From Clostridia bacterium (lineage in GTDB: Bacteria; Bacillota; Clostridia; Oscillospirales; CAG-382), in the NCBI GenBank assembly GCA_017620655.1, contig JAGAUT010000032.1:1-51288 (forward strand): a DNA stretch of 51,288 nt. The letters are read 5' to 3'. The position numbers were made by a program, and so were the translations under genes. Below the pieces are notes generated by a model. The model was not told the DNA's origin and ran no database searches. It saw nothing but the letters and a program-made list of their open reading frames with translations. Shown here one piece after another: positions 25,387 through 33,814 of this stretch; the first letter of the stretch is position 1, and every line of letters begins with the position of its first letter.

Positions 25387-25397
25387 TTTATTCTCCT

Positions 25398-26348
25398 TTA
25401 TTTATCATCAAAAATATTGTTGCCACAAAGCTGCTTAAGCAGTGTCTCAAGATCATCATCGTTATAGTATTCAATCTCTAGTCTTCCTTGACCGGGCTTC
25501 TTTTTATTTGAAGATATGGCGATTTTTCTGCCAAGACTTGATGAGATTTTTTCCTCAAGTTTAGAAATATAAACTTTCATATCCCTTTGATCTTTTAGTT
25601 GAATGTCATCGGGAATTTCAACGGTTGCTGCCTGGGTTGCTTTTATAATGTTTTTAACAAGCTTTTCCGTTTCTCTTACCGATAATCCTTTAGCAACTAC
25701 ATCCTGCAGGGCAGAATGAATAAGGTCGTGATTTCCGAGTGAAAGCAGTGCTCTTGCGTGACCTGCTGTGATGTCGCCGCTTGACAAAGAATCAAGAGCT
25801 TCGTCGGGCAGGGACAGGAGACGTAAAGAGTTTGTCAGTGCCGGTCTTGAAATGCCGACAACCGATGCGGCTTCTTCCTGTGTCAATCCAAATTCATCAA
25901 TAAGTCTCTTAAGACCTTCTGCCAATTCAACCGGATTCAAATCCTCTCTCTGAAGATTTTCGACTAGCATGATTGCAGCAACATCCGAGTCGGATAATTC
26001 TTTGACAACAACGGGAACCTCTGTGAGACCTGCAAGTTTAGCGGCCCTCCAACGCCTTTCACCGGAAATTATGGTGTACTTGTCACCAAGAATCTTTGAG
26101 GCGGCACTGTCTTTATCAGCAGTTTTTACTTTTCTGACCACAAGCGGCTGAAGAATTCCGTGTCGTTCAATGCTTTCTGCAAGAGTAGAAAGAGCTTCTT
26201 CGTTGAATATTTTTCTTGGCTGATCTTTGTCTGGTTCAATATCTGACAGGCGCACTGTGCTGACAATGCTGTCGTTACTTTCAACTATATAATCTGCCTC
26301 GGTAAATAATGCCCCGAGACCCTTTCCTAAACCTTTGTTTTTAACCAT
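25398..26348 (-). CDS. parB: ParB/Spo0J-family chromosome partition protein
   Basis: A 316-residue CTP-dependent DNA clamp that loads at parS sites for chromosome segregation. Domains in order: short N-terminal tail with KGLGKGLGALF (the ParA-interacting peptide), the ParB/Srx CTPase core with GERRWRAAK (96-104) and ENLQREDLNPVELA (130-143), a helix-turn-helix (LTQEEAASVVGISRPALTNSLRLL, 155-178 with the turn centred at 165) and a C-terminal dimerisation region. Usually parB follows parA; here the upstream gene is an MBOAT acyltransferase and no parA lies in the window. GAGG precedes the ATG. Confidence 0.93.
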   Translation of the reverse strand: MVKNKGLGKGLGALFTEADYIVESNDSIVSTVRLSDIEPDKDQPRKIFNEEALSTLAESIERHGILQPLVVRKVKTADKDSAASKILGDKYTIISGERRWRAAKLAGLTEVPVVVKELSDSDVAAIMLVENLQREDLNPVELAEGLKRLIDEFGLTQEEAASVVGISRPALTNSLRLLSLPDEALDSLSSGDITAGHARALLSLGNHDLIHSALQDVVAKGLSVRETEKLVKNIIKATQAATVEIPDDIQLKDQRDMKVYISKLEEKISSSLGRKIAISSNKKKPGQGRLEIEYYNDDDLETLLKQLCGNNIFDDK

Positions 26349-26390
26349 TTCTAAACCTCACTATATTTAATGTAATCTGTTGTTAAAACG

Positions 26391-27800
26391 TCAAAAAGCG
26401 TTATACAGGAAAGGATTAAAGCTGTTTCCTGTAAGATGAGCAGTGGAGAAAATTATTAAAATGAATATAAGAACTGTTCTGATAATGTTAAATGTGATAA
26501 TAATTGCATAGGGTCCGCGATTTGCTCTGACGTATAAGTCTTCTGCCTTTTTCATAAGCGGCGTGCAGAGCAGAATTGCAAGGAAAATCCAGAATATATT
26601 GTTGCTAATCATCATGTTAACATCAATACTGGTAAATGATTCACTATGACCGAATAACACCTTTATGTAATCGAAGGCATTGGATAAGTCATTGAACTTG
26701 AAGAATACAAATCCTATATTTACAATCAATAGCAAGTATATGTGTCTGAAAACAGAGGGGACTTTTTCAAACCATGGTTTTGACACTCGTTCCAGCATAA
26801 TAAATAAGCCGTTATACAATCCCCAAATAATGAAATTCCAGTCAGCACCATGCCAGAAACCCGTTAAAAACCAAACAATAAACAGGTTTCTGTAAACCAG
26901 TCTTTTGTTGCCTCCGAGTGGAATATACACATAATCTCTGAAGAATGAACCGAGTGTCATGTGCCACCTGCGCCAGAATTCGCTGACAGATTTTGATATA
27001 TAAGGATAGTTGAAGTTTTCGGGAAAGTCAAATCCAAACATTTTTCCAAGACCGATAGCCATATCCGAATATCCTGAAAAGTCGAAATACAGCTGAATGG
27101 TATACATTATAATACCGAGCCATGCACCGAGTGTTGTTAATCCTTCAACTGAGCCTGTCATGAATTTATCTACGAAAACACCAGCCGCGTTTGCAATAAT
27201 TACTTTCTTGCCAAGACCGCAGGCAAATCTATAGATGCCATGCGAGAATCTTGGAACAGAGAGATTTCTGTGCTCAATTTCTTTTGCAACATCAGTGTAT
27301 CGTACAATGGGTCCTGCAACCAATTGAAAGTAAAGAGAAAGATAGAGGAGGTATTTGGAAAATTTAGGTTGCGCACTGATTTTGCCACGGTACACATCAA
27401 TAACATAAGTAAGTGTTTGGAATGTATAAAAAGATATGCCGACAGGCAACGTGAATTCGGGAACAGGAAGATTTATAAACGGAAATATATTTAAATTTGA
27501 AATAAAAAATCCCGAATACTTAAATACAGCAAAAATTCCGATATCAACTATAATTGTAAACAACAAAAAGAAGGTTGCTTTTTTTGTTCCGCGGTATTTG
27601 TCGATATATTTAGCGTTTGTGTAGTCCAGAAATGCAGTTAGTACCAGCAGAATTACCCAGACAGGCTCGCCCCAGGCATAAAAAAGCAGTGAAAAGAAAA
27701 TGAGTACTGCGTTTTTTACTTTAAGGTTCGGAATCGCAAAGTATAATATTAAATTCAGAGGCAAAAATATAAATAGAAATAATAGGGAAGCAAAAATCAA
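26391..27800 (-). CDS. MBOAT-family membrane O-acyltransferase
   Basis: A 469-residue, multi-pass membrane acyltransferase of the AlgI/DltB/PatA type that moves acyl (often acetyl) groups to extracellular polysaccharide. Visible family marks are YFDFSGYSDMAIGLGKMFGF, SVSEFWRRWHMTLGSFFRDY, YIPLGGNK and the catalytic-His motif FWHGADWNFIIWG. The start is TTG at 27800 with GGAGG at 27810-27814. The usual partner (an AlgJ/DltD-like SGNH protein) is not adjacent; the gene after it is parB, 42 bp away. Confidence 0.92.
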   Translation of the reverse strand: MIFASLLFLFIFLPLNLILYFAIPNLKVKNAVLIFFSLLFYAWGEPVWVILLVLTAFLDYTNAKYIDKYRGTKKATFFLLFTIIVDIGIFAVFKYSGFFISNLNIFPFINLPVPEFTLPVGISFYTFQTLTYVIDVYRGKISAQPKFSKYLLYLSLYFQLVAGPIVRYTDVAKEIEHRNLSVPRFSHGIYRFACGLGKKVIIANAAGVFVDKFMTGSVEGLTTLGAWLGIIMYTIQLYFDFSGYSDMAIGLGKMFGFDFPENFNYPYISKSVSEFWRRWHMTLGSFFRDYVYIPLGGNKRLVYRNLFIVWFLTGFWHGADWNFIIWGLYNGLFIMLERVSKPWFEKVPSVFRHIYLLLIVNIGFVFFKFNDLSNAFDYIKVLFGHSESFTSIDVNMMISNNIFWIFLAILLCTPLMKKAEDLYVRANRGPYAIIITFNIIRTVLIFILIIFSTAHLTGNSFNPFLYNAF

Positions 27801-27826
27801 TTTAATATTCCTCCGAGGTGTATGTA

Positions 27827-28288
27827 ATGGATAAACGAAAATTTAATGAGCGTGACAAAAAGAATTATAAAAAGTATGCCGAAAGGTTTGCACCAAAATC
27901 AAATCTGGTAAAAGACTGTATTTCTGCCTTTTTAATCGGCGGTATAATTTGCGTTATCGGACAGGGAATAGGAGACATAGGCAAAATGCTCGGCGTCAAT
28001 GAGGAAAATGTCAAAATCCTTATTCCGTGTTCCCTTATTGTACTTTCTTGTATTCTTACAGGACTTGGCTTATACCAAAAAATTGCAAAATATGCAGGCG
28101 CCGGGACGCTTGTTCCAATTACCGGCTTTGCAAATGCTATAAGCTCGATTTCAATCGACTCAAAGGCTGAAGGACTAATCCTCGGCGTTGGCGCAAATAT
28201 ATTTAAAATTGCAGGTCCTGTTATTGTTTATGGGACGCTTACGAGCGTAATAATCGGTGTGTATTATTGGATTTTATCTTTTATATAA
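27827..28288 (+). CDS. spoVAC: Stage V sporulation protein AC
   Basis: A 153-residue membrane protein of the SpoVA complex, which moves calcium-dipicolinate into the developing spore and out again at germination. Recognised from AFLIGGIICVIGQGIGDIGK, AGAGTLVPITGFANAISSIS and GLILGVGANIFKIAGPVIVYG. ATG at 27827 is chosen because GAGG (27815-27818) lies 8 nt upstream; an in-frame GTG at 27818 is inside that site. Unlike most spore-formers, spoVAD and spoVAE do not follow; the next gene is convergent and overlaps by 8 bp. Dipicolinate synthase genes are at 48597-50035. Confidence 0.93.
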   Translation: MDKRKFNERDKKNYKKYAERFAPKSNLVKDCISAFLIGGIICVIGQGIGDIGKMLGVNEENVKILIPCSLIVLSCILTGLGLYQKIAKYAGAGTLVPITGFANAISSISIDSKAEGLILGVGANIFKIAGPVIVYGTLTSVIIGVYYWILSFI

Positions 28289-28907
28289 TAATTTCATCCA
28301 AATCAATCGCGGCGTTTGCGTCGAATCTCGAGCGTGCTGCGATTTCTTTTTTCTTTCCGCACACCTTGCAAGTCACAACTGCCTTGTCGTAGTCGATAAG
28401 AACCTTGACAGCGGAGCTTCCGCAACTGCATTTAATCTTCTCATCTTTCTGAAGATTTCCGATTGCAAAGAGAACTTCTCTCATTACGCTCGTGTCTGCA
28501 ACCATGACATTTGCATCCTTGGCGTTGGAGTCTTCTTCGTTTGTTTCTTCAATCATATCCGCAATTTCTCTGCCCGAACGGATAATTTCGTCATCAACAT
28601 AGTCACTTTCACCGATAAAACAGATGTCAATGCCTGTAAATGAACAGGGGAAGCTGTATATTTCCTTTTCAAAGAACATCTCAGGGGAAATCTTGTACGG
28701 ATGTGCATGGGGACACATAAGACAGGGAACAAGCAGGGATATTGAACCTGAGGGTTCTTTAGCAATTTCAAGATGACTTTTTCCGCACTGAATACAGGGC
28801 ATACTCATTTTGCCCTTATCAAGTCTTTCACGTGTTACGTCAAAGGTGAGTATTGCACCGCAGTGGGGGCATCTGTATGCAACCGTTGTTTTTGTTCTTG
28901 TATCCAT
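28281..28907 (-). CDS. Zinc-ribbon protein of unknown function
   Basis: A 208-residue protein with five Cys pairs: C13/C16, C38/C41, C62/C65, C160/C162 and C180/C183, consistent with several zinc ribbons. The N-terminal half resembles CpXC-type domains (CPHCGAILTFDVTRE, CIQCGKSHLEI), which I state tentatively. No enzyme motif is seen. It converges on spoVAC with an 8-bp overlap and is separated by 9 bp from the glycosylase upstream, so these two minus-strand genes probably form one transcript. Confidence 0.75.
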   Translation of the reverse strand: MDTRTKTTVAYRCPHCGAILTFDVTRERLDKGKMSMPCIQCGKSHLEIAKEPSGSISLLVPCLMCPHAHPYKISPEMFFEKEIYSFPCSFTGIDICFIGESDYVDDEIIRSGREIADMIEETNEEDSNAKDANVMVADTSVMREVLFAIGNLQKDEKIKCSCGSSAVKVLIDYDKAVVTCKVCGKKKEIAARSRFDANAAIDLDEIII

Positions 28908-28916
28908 AATAATCTC

Positions 28917-29744
28917 CTAAAGATATACATTGTTTTTACATCTTTCGTAGTAGAAAAGATATTGCTGTGCGATGCCTGCGTGTTTTCCCGTAAAGTGCGG
29001 CGACATGCCGTCGGAATAGTAATTGTTGAGAATCTTTTTTACCCATACGTCAATGGGAAAAGCATCGTACTTTGAAAAACCGAAAAGAAGTACACAGGAA
29101 GCAACCTTGGGACCGACTCCCTTGATTGTCATAAGAGCCTGCATTGCTTCATCAAGAGGCATATCAAATATTGCGTTTAAGTCAAACTCGCCGACCGCAA
29201 CCTTTGAAGCGGCATCATATATGTATTTTGCACGAAAGCCCGTTTTAAGTGCGAAAATCGCATCTGTTCCTGCTTCATACAGACTGTTTGCTGTAGGAAA
29301 AGCGTATCTTTCAATACCGTCGCCACACTCTATTTTCTCACCATATGCCTTCGACATGTTTTCGATAATTCCCTTGATACGAGGAATGTTGTTGTTCTGG
29401 CTTATGATGAATGAGCATAGCGTTTCCCACGGGTCTTGCTTCAGGATTCTGATACCCGAAGAAAACTGGGAAGCGGTGTAAAGTGTTTTGTCGTCTTTAA
29501 ATGAGTCTATGTATAAAGAATAATCATTGTCAAGATTAAGAAAGCTGTACCAAAGCGTGTCAAATGTCTCTTTGTCACAGTTAAAGTCCACGCTGTTTTC
29601 ACTCTGCGTAATCTCCAGATATTTGCCAAATGCCACACCGCAGTAGGTGTTTTCTTTGCTCTCGTGCTTATTGAACCTGAAGCACTGACCGCAGTCAAAA
29701 ATCTGGGCTATGTCAAAATTCTTTGGTCTTTCTATTGTATACAT
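28917..29744 (-). CDS. OGG1-type 8-oxoguanine DNA glycosylase
   Basis: Base-excision repair enzyme removing oxidised guanine, about 275 aa. The helix-hairpin-helix GPD motif is clear: IKGVGPKVASCVLLFG with catalytic Lys (214 of the longer form) and FPIDVWVKK with catalytic Asp233. The N-terminal domain has FDCGQCFRF, normal for bacterial OGG1 proteins. Two adjacent ATGs exist (29747 and 29744); the second gives better spacing from GGTGA. The gene is divergent from the DUF6062 gene. Confidence 0.92.
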   Translation of the reverse strand: MYTIERPKNFDIAQIFDCGQCFRFNKHESKENTYCGVAFGKYLEITQSENSVDFNCDKETFDTLWYSFLNLDNDYSLYIDSFKDDKTLYTASQFSSGIRILKQDPWETLCSFIISQNNNIPRIKGIIENMSKAYGEKIECGDGIERYAFPTANSLYEAGTDAIFALKTGFRAKYIYDAASKVAVGEFDLNAIFDMPLDEAMQALMTIKGVGPKVASCVLLFGFSKYDAFPIDVWVKKILNNYYSDGMSPHFTGKHAGIAQQYLFYYERCKNNVYL

Positions 29745-29779
29745 CATCGTATCACCGAAATTAAATTTACATGAAGGTG

Positions 29780-29808
29780 TTGATTTTATTCTCTTTGTGT
29801 GTTAGCAT
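29780..29808 (+). promoter_or_regulatory. Putative promoter of the DUF6062 gene
   Basis: TTGATT (29780-29785), 17-bp spacer and TAGCAT (29803-29808). The -10 differs from consensus at two positions. It ends 26 bp before the ATG, just ahead of the AAGGAG ribosome site. Confidence 0.45.
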
Positions 29809-29833
29809 AAAGGGGATAAGGAGCTGATAAAAA

Positions 29834-30523
29834 ATGGATGAAAAAATCTATACCATACCTGTCAACGAAGCCTTTGATGAATATGACGGCTGTCCCTTTT
29901 GCAGAATGAGAAGAACTCTTGAGGATAATGAACGTGAGCTTATAATGGGTGCTTCCATGATGGAGCCTGATATAAGAATCAAAACAAATAAGCTCGGTTT
30001 TTGCAGAAAGCATTATGATAAAATGTTCCAGATGAATAACCGTCTCAGCCTTGCGCTCATGCTTGAAAGCCATCTTGCTGAGATTACCGATAAAACAGTT
30101 ATATGGAAAAATTCTCTTCTCGGAAAAGATAATACAAAGAAGGCGGCTGAAAATATGAGAACTCTCAAAAAGAGCTGCTATGTCTGCGAAAGAACATACG
30201 AAAAGTTTGAAAAGATGCTGTTCTGTGCAGTAATTCTCTGGGCAAACGGCCCTGAATTTAAGGAGAAAATGTCAAAGCAGCCATACTTCTGTATTGAACA
30301 CGCCGAAGAATTTTTAGAGACTGCAAGAGTAAAGCTTGATAAAAAGTCCTTTGCCGCATTTGCGGAACAGTTGTCTTCTGTTCAATCAAATTATCTTGAA
30401 TCCCTTAAAGAAGACGTTTCCTGGTTCTGTAAGAAATTTGACTACAGATATGAGAACGAGCCGTGGGGTAATGCGAAAAACTCTGTTGAACGTGCAATCA
30501 AGTTCCTTGAAAGCGATTATTGA
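29834..30523 (+). CDS. DUF6062 family protein with paired Cys motifs
   Basis: A 229-residue cytoplasmic protein matching the DUF6062 pattern: CPFCRMRRTLEDNERELIMG, GFCRKHYDKM, CYVCERTYEKFEKM and PYFCIEHAEEF. The CxxC...CxxH arrangement occurs twice, suggesting two metal (zinc or iron-sulfur) sites. Function unknown. It is a single-gene unit: divergent from the glycosylase and convergent with rex, whose stop it overlaps by 7 bp. Confidence 0.82.
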   Translation: MDEKIYTIPVNEAFDEYDGCPFCRMRRTLEDNERELIMGASMMEPDIRIKTNKLGFCRKHYDKMFQMNNRLSLALMLESHLAEITDKTVIWKNSLLGKDNTKKAAENMRTLKKSCYVCERTYEKFEKMLFCAVILWANGPEFKEKMSKQPYFCIEHAEEFLETARVKLDKKSFAAFAEQLSSVQSNYLESLKEDVSWFCKKFDYRYENEPWGNAKNSVERAIKFLESDY

Positions 30524-31176
30524 TTGTTTTCCTTTTCAAGAGCTACTTCATAGCAAAGCGCCATGAGTGAGTCGCCGAGGTGAACATTTTCAATCTTGAT
30601 GTTCTTGCCTTCGGGACATGAGATTTCGGCATTTGAGAAGTTCCATATGCCTCTGATTTCTGTTTCTGCGAGCACCTCAAGAGTGTCCTTTGCGGCAGCT
30701 TTTGGTATTGTTAGAACAGCAATGTCAATGCCGTTGTCCATGCAGAAGTTTGTCATGTCCCTTGCATCCATAACAGTAAGGTCACCGAAGGTTGTACCGA
30801 TTACATTTGGGTCTGTGTCAAACAGGCCCATTACTTTTATGCCTCTCTTTTCAAAGAGGGGGTTGTTTACAAGAGCCTTACCCACGTTACCGATACCTAC
30901 AATAATGGCCGTAAGACCGTTATCAACGCCTAAGATATGTGAAATTTCGGAGTAGAGGAACTTTACATTGTAGCCGTAGCCCTGCTGGCCGAAACCGCCG
31001 AAGCAGTTGAGGTCCTGTCTTATCTGGGAAGCTGTAATGTTCATCTTTTCAGAAAGCTCACGGGATGATATTCTCATGATGTCATTTCTGATAAGCTCAC
31101 GTAAATATCTGAAGTATCTGGGAAGTCTTCTGATTACAGCGTTGGAAATTTTCTTTTCGTTCTGTTTGTTGTTCAT
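30517..31176 (-). CDS. rex: Redox-sensing transcriptional repressor Rex
   Basis: A 219-residue repressor that binds DNA when NAD+ is high and leaves it when NADH rises. N-terminal winged helix (PRYFRYLRELI, SSRELSEKMNITASQIRQDL) and Rossmann domain (IIVGIGNVGKALVNN, 91-105) are intact, as is the C-terminal swap helix. It is the last gene of the dCMP deaminase-ywlE-rimI-tsaD operon, 22 bp after tsaD. Two Rex-like operators in the window sit on the hydrogenase structural and maturation promoters, the expected targets. Confidence 0.95.
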   Translation of the reverse strand: MNNKQNEKKISNAVIRRLPRYFRYLRELIRNDIMRISSRELSEKMNITASQIRQDLNCFGGFGQQGYGYNVKFLYSEISHILGVDNGLTAIIVGIGNVGKALVNNPLFEKRGIKVMGLFDTDPNVIGTTFGDLTVMDARDMTNFCMDNGIDIAVLTIPKAAAKDTLEVLAETEIRGIWNFSNAEISCPEGKNIKIENVHLGDSLMALCYEVALEKENNQ

Positions 31177-31197
31177 CGTTTTACACCTTCAAATAAT

Positions 31198-32238
31198 TTA
31201 TACTTCATCAACGCCCATTGTTGCATAGGCATTGAGTGTTGTGTCTGCTTTTTTATTGTCTTCGGTATATTCGTAATATCCTTGAGAGGCAATCATCACA
31301 GCATTGTCTCCGCACAAAGAAAGCGGTGGAATGTAGAGCTTAACTCCATATTTTTCTGCAAGCATGGTAATAGCCTGCCGAATGTGGCTGTTTGCACTGA
31401 CTCCTCCGGCAAGCACAAACTTCTTAGATTTAAATAAATCCATGTCATTGAAAAGAAGTTCAACTCTTTTAGCAATGGCTTTTACTACAGCATCGGTATA
31501 TGATGCAGCAATATCAGCCTTATTGTATTCAGTTTTGTTCTGCTCTAACTTATGAATGAAGTTGATTGCGGCAGTTTTCAGACCCGAAAACGAGAAATCG
31601 TAAGGACTGTCTTTTACTGATGCCTGGGGAAACTCAATAAATGTTTTGTCACCCTCATATGCAAGCTTGTCCATTTTTGCACCGCCGGGATAAGGGAGTG
31701 ATAAAAGCCTTGCAACTTTGTCAAAGGCTTCACCGGCGGCATCATCTCGAGTAGCTCCGATGATTTCAAAGTCTGTATAGCTGTTGACACCGATAAGAGA
31801 GGTATGACCGCCTGACATAACAAGTGAGGTAAAAGGTGGCTCTAAATATTCTTTGCCGTCTTTTCCGTCAAAGTGACAGTAGTTTGCAGCAATGTGACCT
31901 CTTATGTGATGCACCGGAATTAGAGGTATGTCCAACTTAAATGCAAGTGATTTTGCAAAATTTACGCCAACAAGCAAAGCACCGATAAGCCCGGGACAGT
32001 TAGTTACTGCAATTGCATCAATGTCGGAAAGTGAAACACCGGCTTCCTCAAGAGCTTCGTTGGTGAGCCCTGAAATTGCCTCAGTATGAGCTCGGCTTGC
32101 GATTTCCGGAACCACACCGCCGTAAAGTGCATGTATTTCAATTTGTGAAGCTATTTTATTTGCAAGAACTTCTCGTCCGTCTTTGACTATTGCAACGGCT
32201 GTTTCGTCACACGAGGACTCAAATCCTAAAATAAGCAT
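31198..32238 (-). CDS. tsaD: tRNA N6-adenosine threonylcarbamoyltransferase TsaD
   Basis: Catalytic subunit that attaches threonylcarbamoyl to A37 of ANN-decoding tRNAs. Motifs: FESSCDETAVAIV, the metal-binding HHIRGHIAAN, SGGHTSLIGV and FVLAGGVSANSHIRQ. 346 aa, normal. rimI lies 17 bp upstream, a common pairing; tsaB and tsaE, its usual partners, are not in the window. Confidence 0.95.
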   Translation of the reverse strand: MLILGFESSCDETAVAIVKDGREVLANKIASQIEIHALYGGVVPEIASRAHTEAISGLTNEALEEAGVSLSDIDAIAVTNCPGLIGALLVGVNFAKSLAFKLDIPLIPVHHIRGHIAANYCHFDGKDGKEYLEPPFTSLVMSGGHTSLIGVNSYTDFEIIGATRDDAAGEAFDKVARLLSLPYPGGAKMDKLAYEGDKTFIEFPQASVKDSPYDFSFSGLKTAAINFIHKLEQNKTEYNKADIAASYTDAVVKAIAKRVELLFNDMDLFKSKKFVLAGGVSANSHIRQAITMLAEKYGVKLYIPPLSLCGDNAVMIASQGYYEYTEDNKKADTTLNAYATMGVDEV

Positions 32239-32254
32239 TTGCTGTTTCCTTTCA

Positions 32255-32713
32255 TTAAAGATACAGATTCATAAGAATCGCATCTTCGGTAGGGGATTTA
32301 TAGTAATTTTTACGTCTGCCTACTTCGCGGTATCCAAGCTGCGTATAAAGATTGATGGCAGGCAGATTTGATTCACGAACTTCAAGCGTGATAACGCTAA
32401 TACCGTTTGTTTTAGAATTAGCGTAGAGGCTTTTCAGAAGATTTTTTGCTATACCGCAGCGTCTGTTGTCAGGATGAACAGCTACATTTGCAATTTGAAT
32501 CTCATCAAGTACAACCGAATATGTTATATAGCCGAACACGCACTTGTCATAGCTGGCAACCAGTATTTTGCTTGTACTGCATTCTGAAAACTCGCATAGT
32601 GCTTTGAAAGACCATGGTGGATTTATTGAGAGTTGTTCGATTTTTGATATATCTTCTAAATCTTCTTTTTTATAATATCGGTATGTGGTGTTTCTAATAT
32701 CAAATTTAGGCAT
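32255..32713 (-). CDS. rimI: RimI-type ribosomal-protein N-acetyltransferase
   Basis: A GNAT enzyme of about 152 aa predicted to acetylate the N-terminus of ribosomal protein bS18. Family marks: EDLEDISKIEQLSINPPWSF, IANVAVHPDNRRCGIAKNLL (acetyl-CoA loop) and LEVRESNLPAINLYTQLGY. ATG at 32713 is used rather than GTG at 32722, which has no ribosome site; this start overlaps the stop of the upstream phosphatase by 8 bp. Confidence 0.9.
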   Translation of the reverse strand: MPKFDIRNTTYRYYKKEDLEDISKIEQLSINPPWSFKALCEFSECSTSKILVASYDKCVFGYITYSVVLDEIQIANVAVHPDNRRCGIAKNLLKSLYANSKTNGISVITLEVRESNLPAINLYTQLGYREVGRRKNYYKSPTEDAILMNLYL

Positions 32714-33140
32714 TATATTCACTCGTTAATTCGTTTAATATTACTTCAATGCAGTTTGAAATTTCGTCTCTGCATTTTCTGTATACATTTATGTCACCGC
32801 CAAAGGGATCTGTTATATCTTTCGGCATTACAAATATTTTAGCACCATATTGGGGAAACATGGATAAAAGCGTTGAAGCGTGATTTTTTGTCATGCAGAT
32901 TATCTTGTCAGCTTTTTCCATAATCTGCTCAGATATGGGAGTTGATACTGTGTTGAAAGTAATCCCCAACTCATTTAAAACAATCTTCGCATTATCGCTG
33001 ATTGGTGTGACACCGTCAGCAAATATGCCGCATGATGTAGCAAAAAAATGACCGTCCTCCCATGTCAAGCTGTTAAAAATTGCTTCCGCCATAGGGCTTC
33101 TGCAAGTGTTACCTGTGCAGACAAATAGAATATGTTTCAT
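32706..33140 (-). CDS. Low-molecular-weight phosphatase, YwlE-like (protein-arginine phosphatase candidate)
   Basis: A 144-residue low-molecular-weight protein phosphatase with the P-loop VCTGNTCRSPMAEA (C-x5-R) and the general-acid Asp in KDITDPFGGD. Family knowledge: YwlE-type arginine phosphatases have Thr in the CTGNT position where tyrosine phosphatases have a bulkier residue. This supports removal of phosphate from arginine in the McsB/CtsR stress system, though mcsB is not in the window. The ATG at 33140 overlaps the region just after the deaminase stop (33142) by 1 bp spacing; the 14-codon upstream extension has no start support. Confidence 0.85.
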   Translation of the reverse strand: MKHILFVCTGNTCRSPMAEAIFNSLTWEDGHFFATSCGIFADGVTPISDNAKIVLNELGITFNTVSTPISEQIMEKADKIICMTKNHASTLLSMFPQYGAKIFVMPKDITDPFGGDINVYRKCRDEISNCIEVILNELTSEYNA

Positions 33141-33141
33141 T

Positions 33142-33630
33142 TTAATAACCAAACTTACCTGTAAGGCTGTCGTCGTCTTCAATCCAGTCCTTTACATTGT
33201 AAACAGTAAATTCAGTAGGCGTTTCACGTACAACAACCTTTTCAATACCTGCATTGATAACGTTACGCTTACACATCTGACAGCAGCAGGTACCGCCCAT
33301 AAGTTGTCCTGTGGGGGCATCAACGCAGGCAAGATAGAGAGTTGACCCCATCATCTGATGAGCTGCGGCGGCAATTATTGCATTCTGCTCAGCATGGATG
33401 CTTCTGCACATTTCGTATCTTTCATCTCTGGGAATACCAAGTTCTTCTCTCATGCAAGTGCCAAGATCCGAGCAGTTCTTTCTGCCTCTGGGTGCACCGT
33501 TATAGCCTGTAGAAACAATCGAGTCGTTTGAAACAATAATTGCGCCGAATTTACGTCTTAAACATGTGCTTCTTGCGGCAACCGTCTGTGCGATATCAAG
33601 GTAGTAATTCTCTTTGCTTATGCGTTCCAT
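33142..33630 (-). CDS. dCMP deaminase (ComEB-like)
   Basis: Zinc-dependent deoxycytidylate deaminase making dUMP for thymidylate synthesis, 162 aa. Zinc and catalytic motifs are visible as CRSIHAEQNAIIAAAAH and TCCCQMCKRNVINAG; GAIIVSNDSIVSTGYNGAPRG is the substrate-side strand. The ATG at 33630 is preceded by AAGGAGG at about 9 nt. First gene of the operon leading to rex, under a near-consensus promoter. Confidence 0.92.
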   Translation of the reverse strand: MERISKENYYLDIAQTVAARSTCLRRKFGAIIVSNDSIVSTGYNGAPRGRKNCSDLGTCMREELGIPRDERYEMCRSIHAEQNAIIAAAAHQMMGSTLYLACVDAPTGQLMGGTCCCQMCKRNVINAGIEKVVVRETPTEFTVYNVKDWIEDDDSLTGKFGY

Positions 33631-33677
33631 ATTGTGTGCCTCCTTGTTTTTGGGCATAATAATACATTTAACAATTT

Positions 33678-33706
33678 ATTATATAATAAAAGAGTGTTTT
33701 CGTCAA
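33678..33706 (-). promoter_or_regulatory. Promoter of the deaminase-rex operon
   Basis: On the minus strand: TTGACG (33706-33701), 17-bp spacer, TATAAT (33683-33678). The -10 is part of a short AT palindrome. The first gene starts about 48 bp downstream. Confidence 0.85.
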
Positions 33707-33738
33707 GTTTTTTATCAATATTTTATTGTAAAAATGTG

Positions 33739-33766
33739 TTGAAAAATTGTGAAATCATGGTATAAT
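33739..33766 (+). promoter_or_regulatory. Promoter of the deacetylase-like gene
   Basis: TTGAAA (33739-33744), 16-bp spacer and perfect TATAAT (33761-33766). Because the -10 lies inside the longest possible ORF (open from 33749), the true translation start must be further down, supporting ATG 33815. Confidence 0.75.
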
Positions 33767-33814
33767 ATTTTTAAGGGCAATGTGCCTGATTTTGATTTGA
33801 GACGGGGTGGTATT

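Noticed and set aside
33220..33235. parS-like 16-mer inside the dCMP deaminase gene (13 of 16 matches to the Bacillus consensus)
   Set aside because: Three mismatches, all but one in the right half. By simple counting about 0.2 such matches are expected by chance in a window this size, and it lies in a conserved coding sequence.
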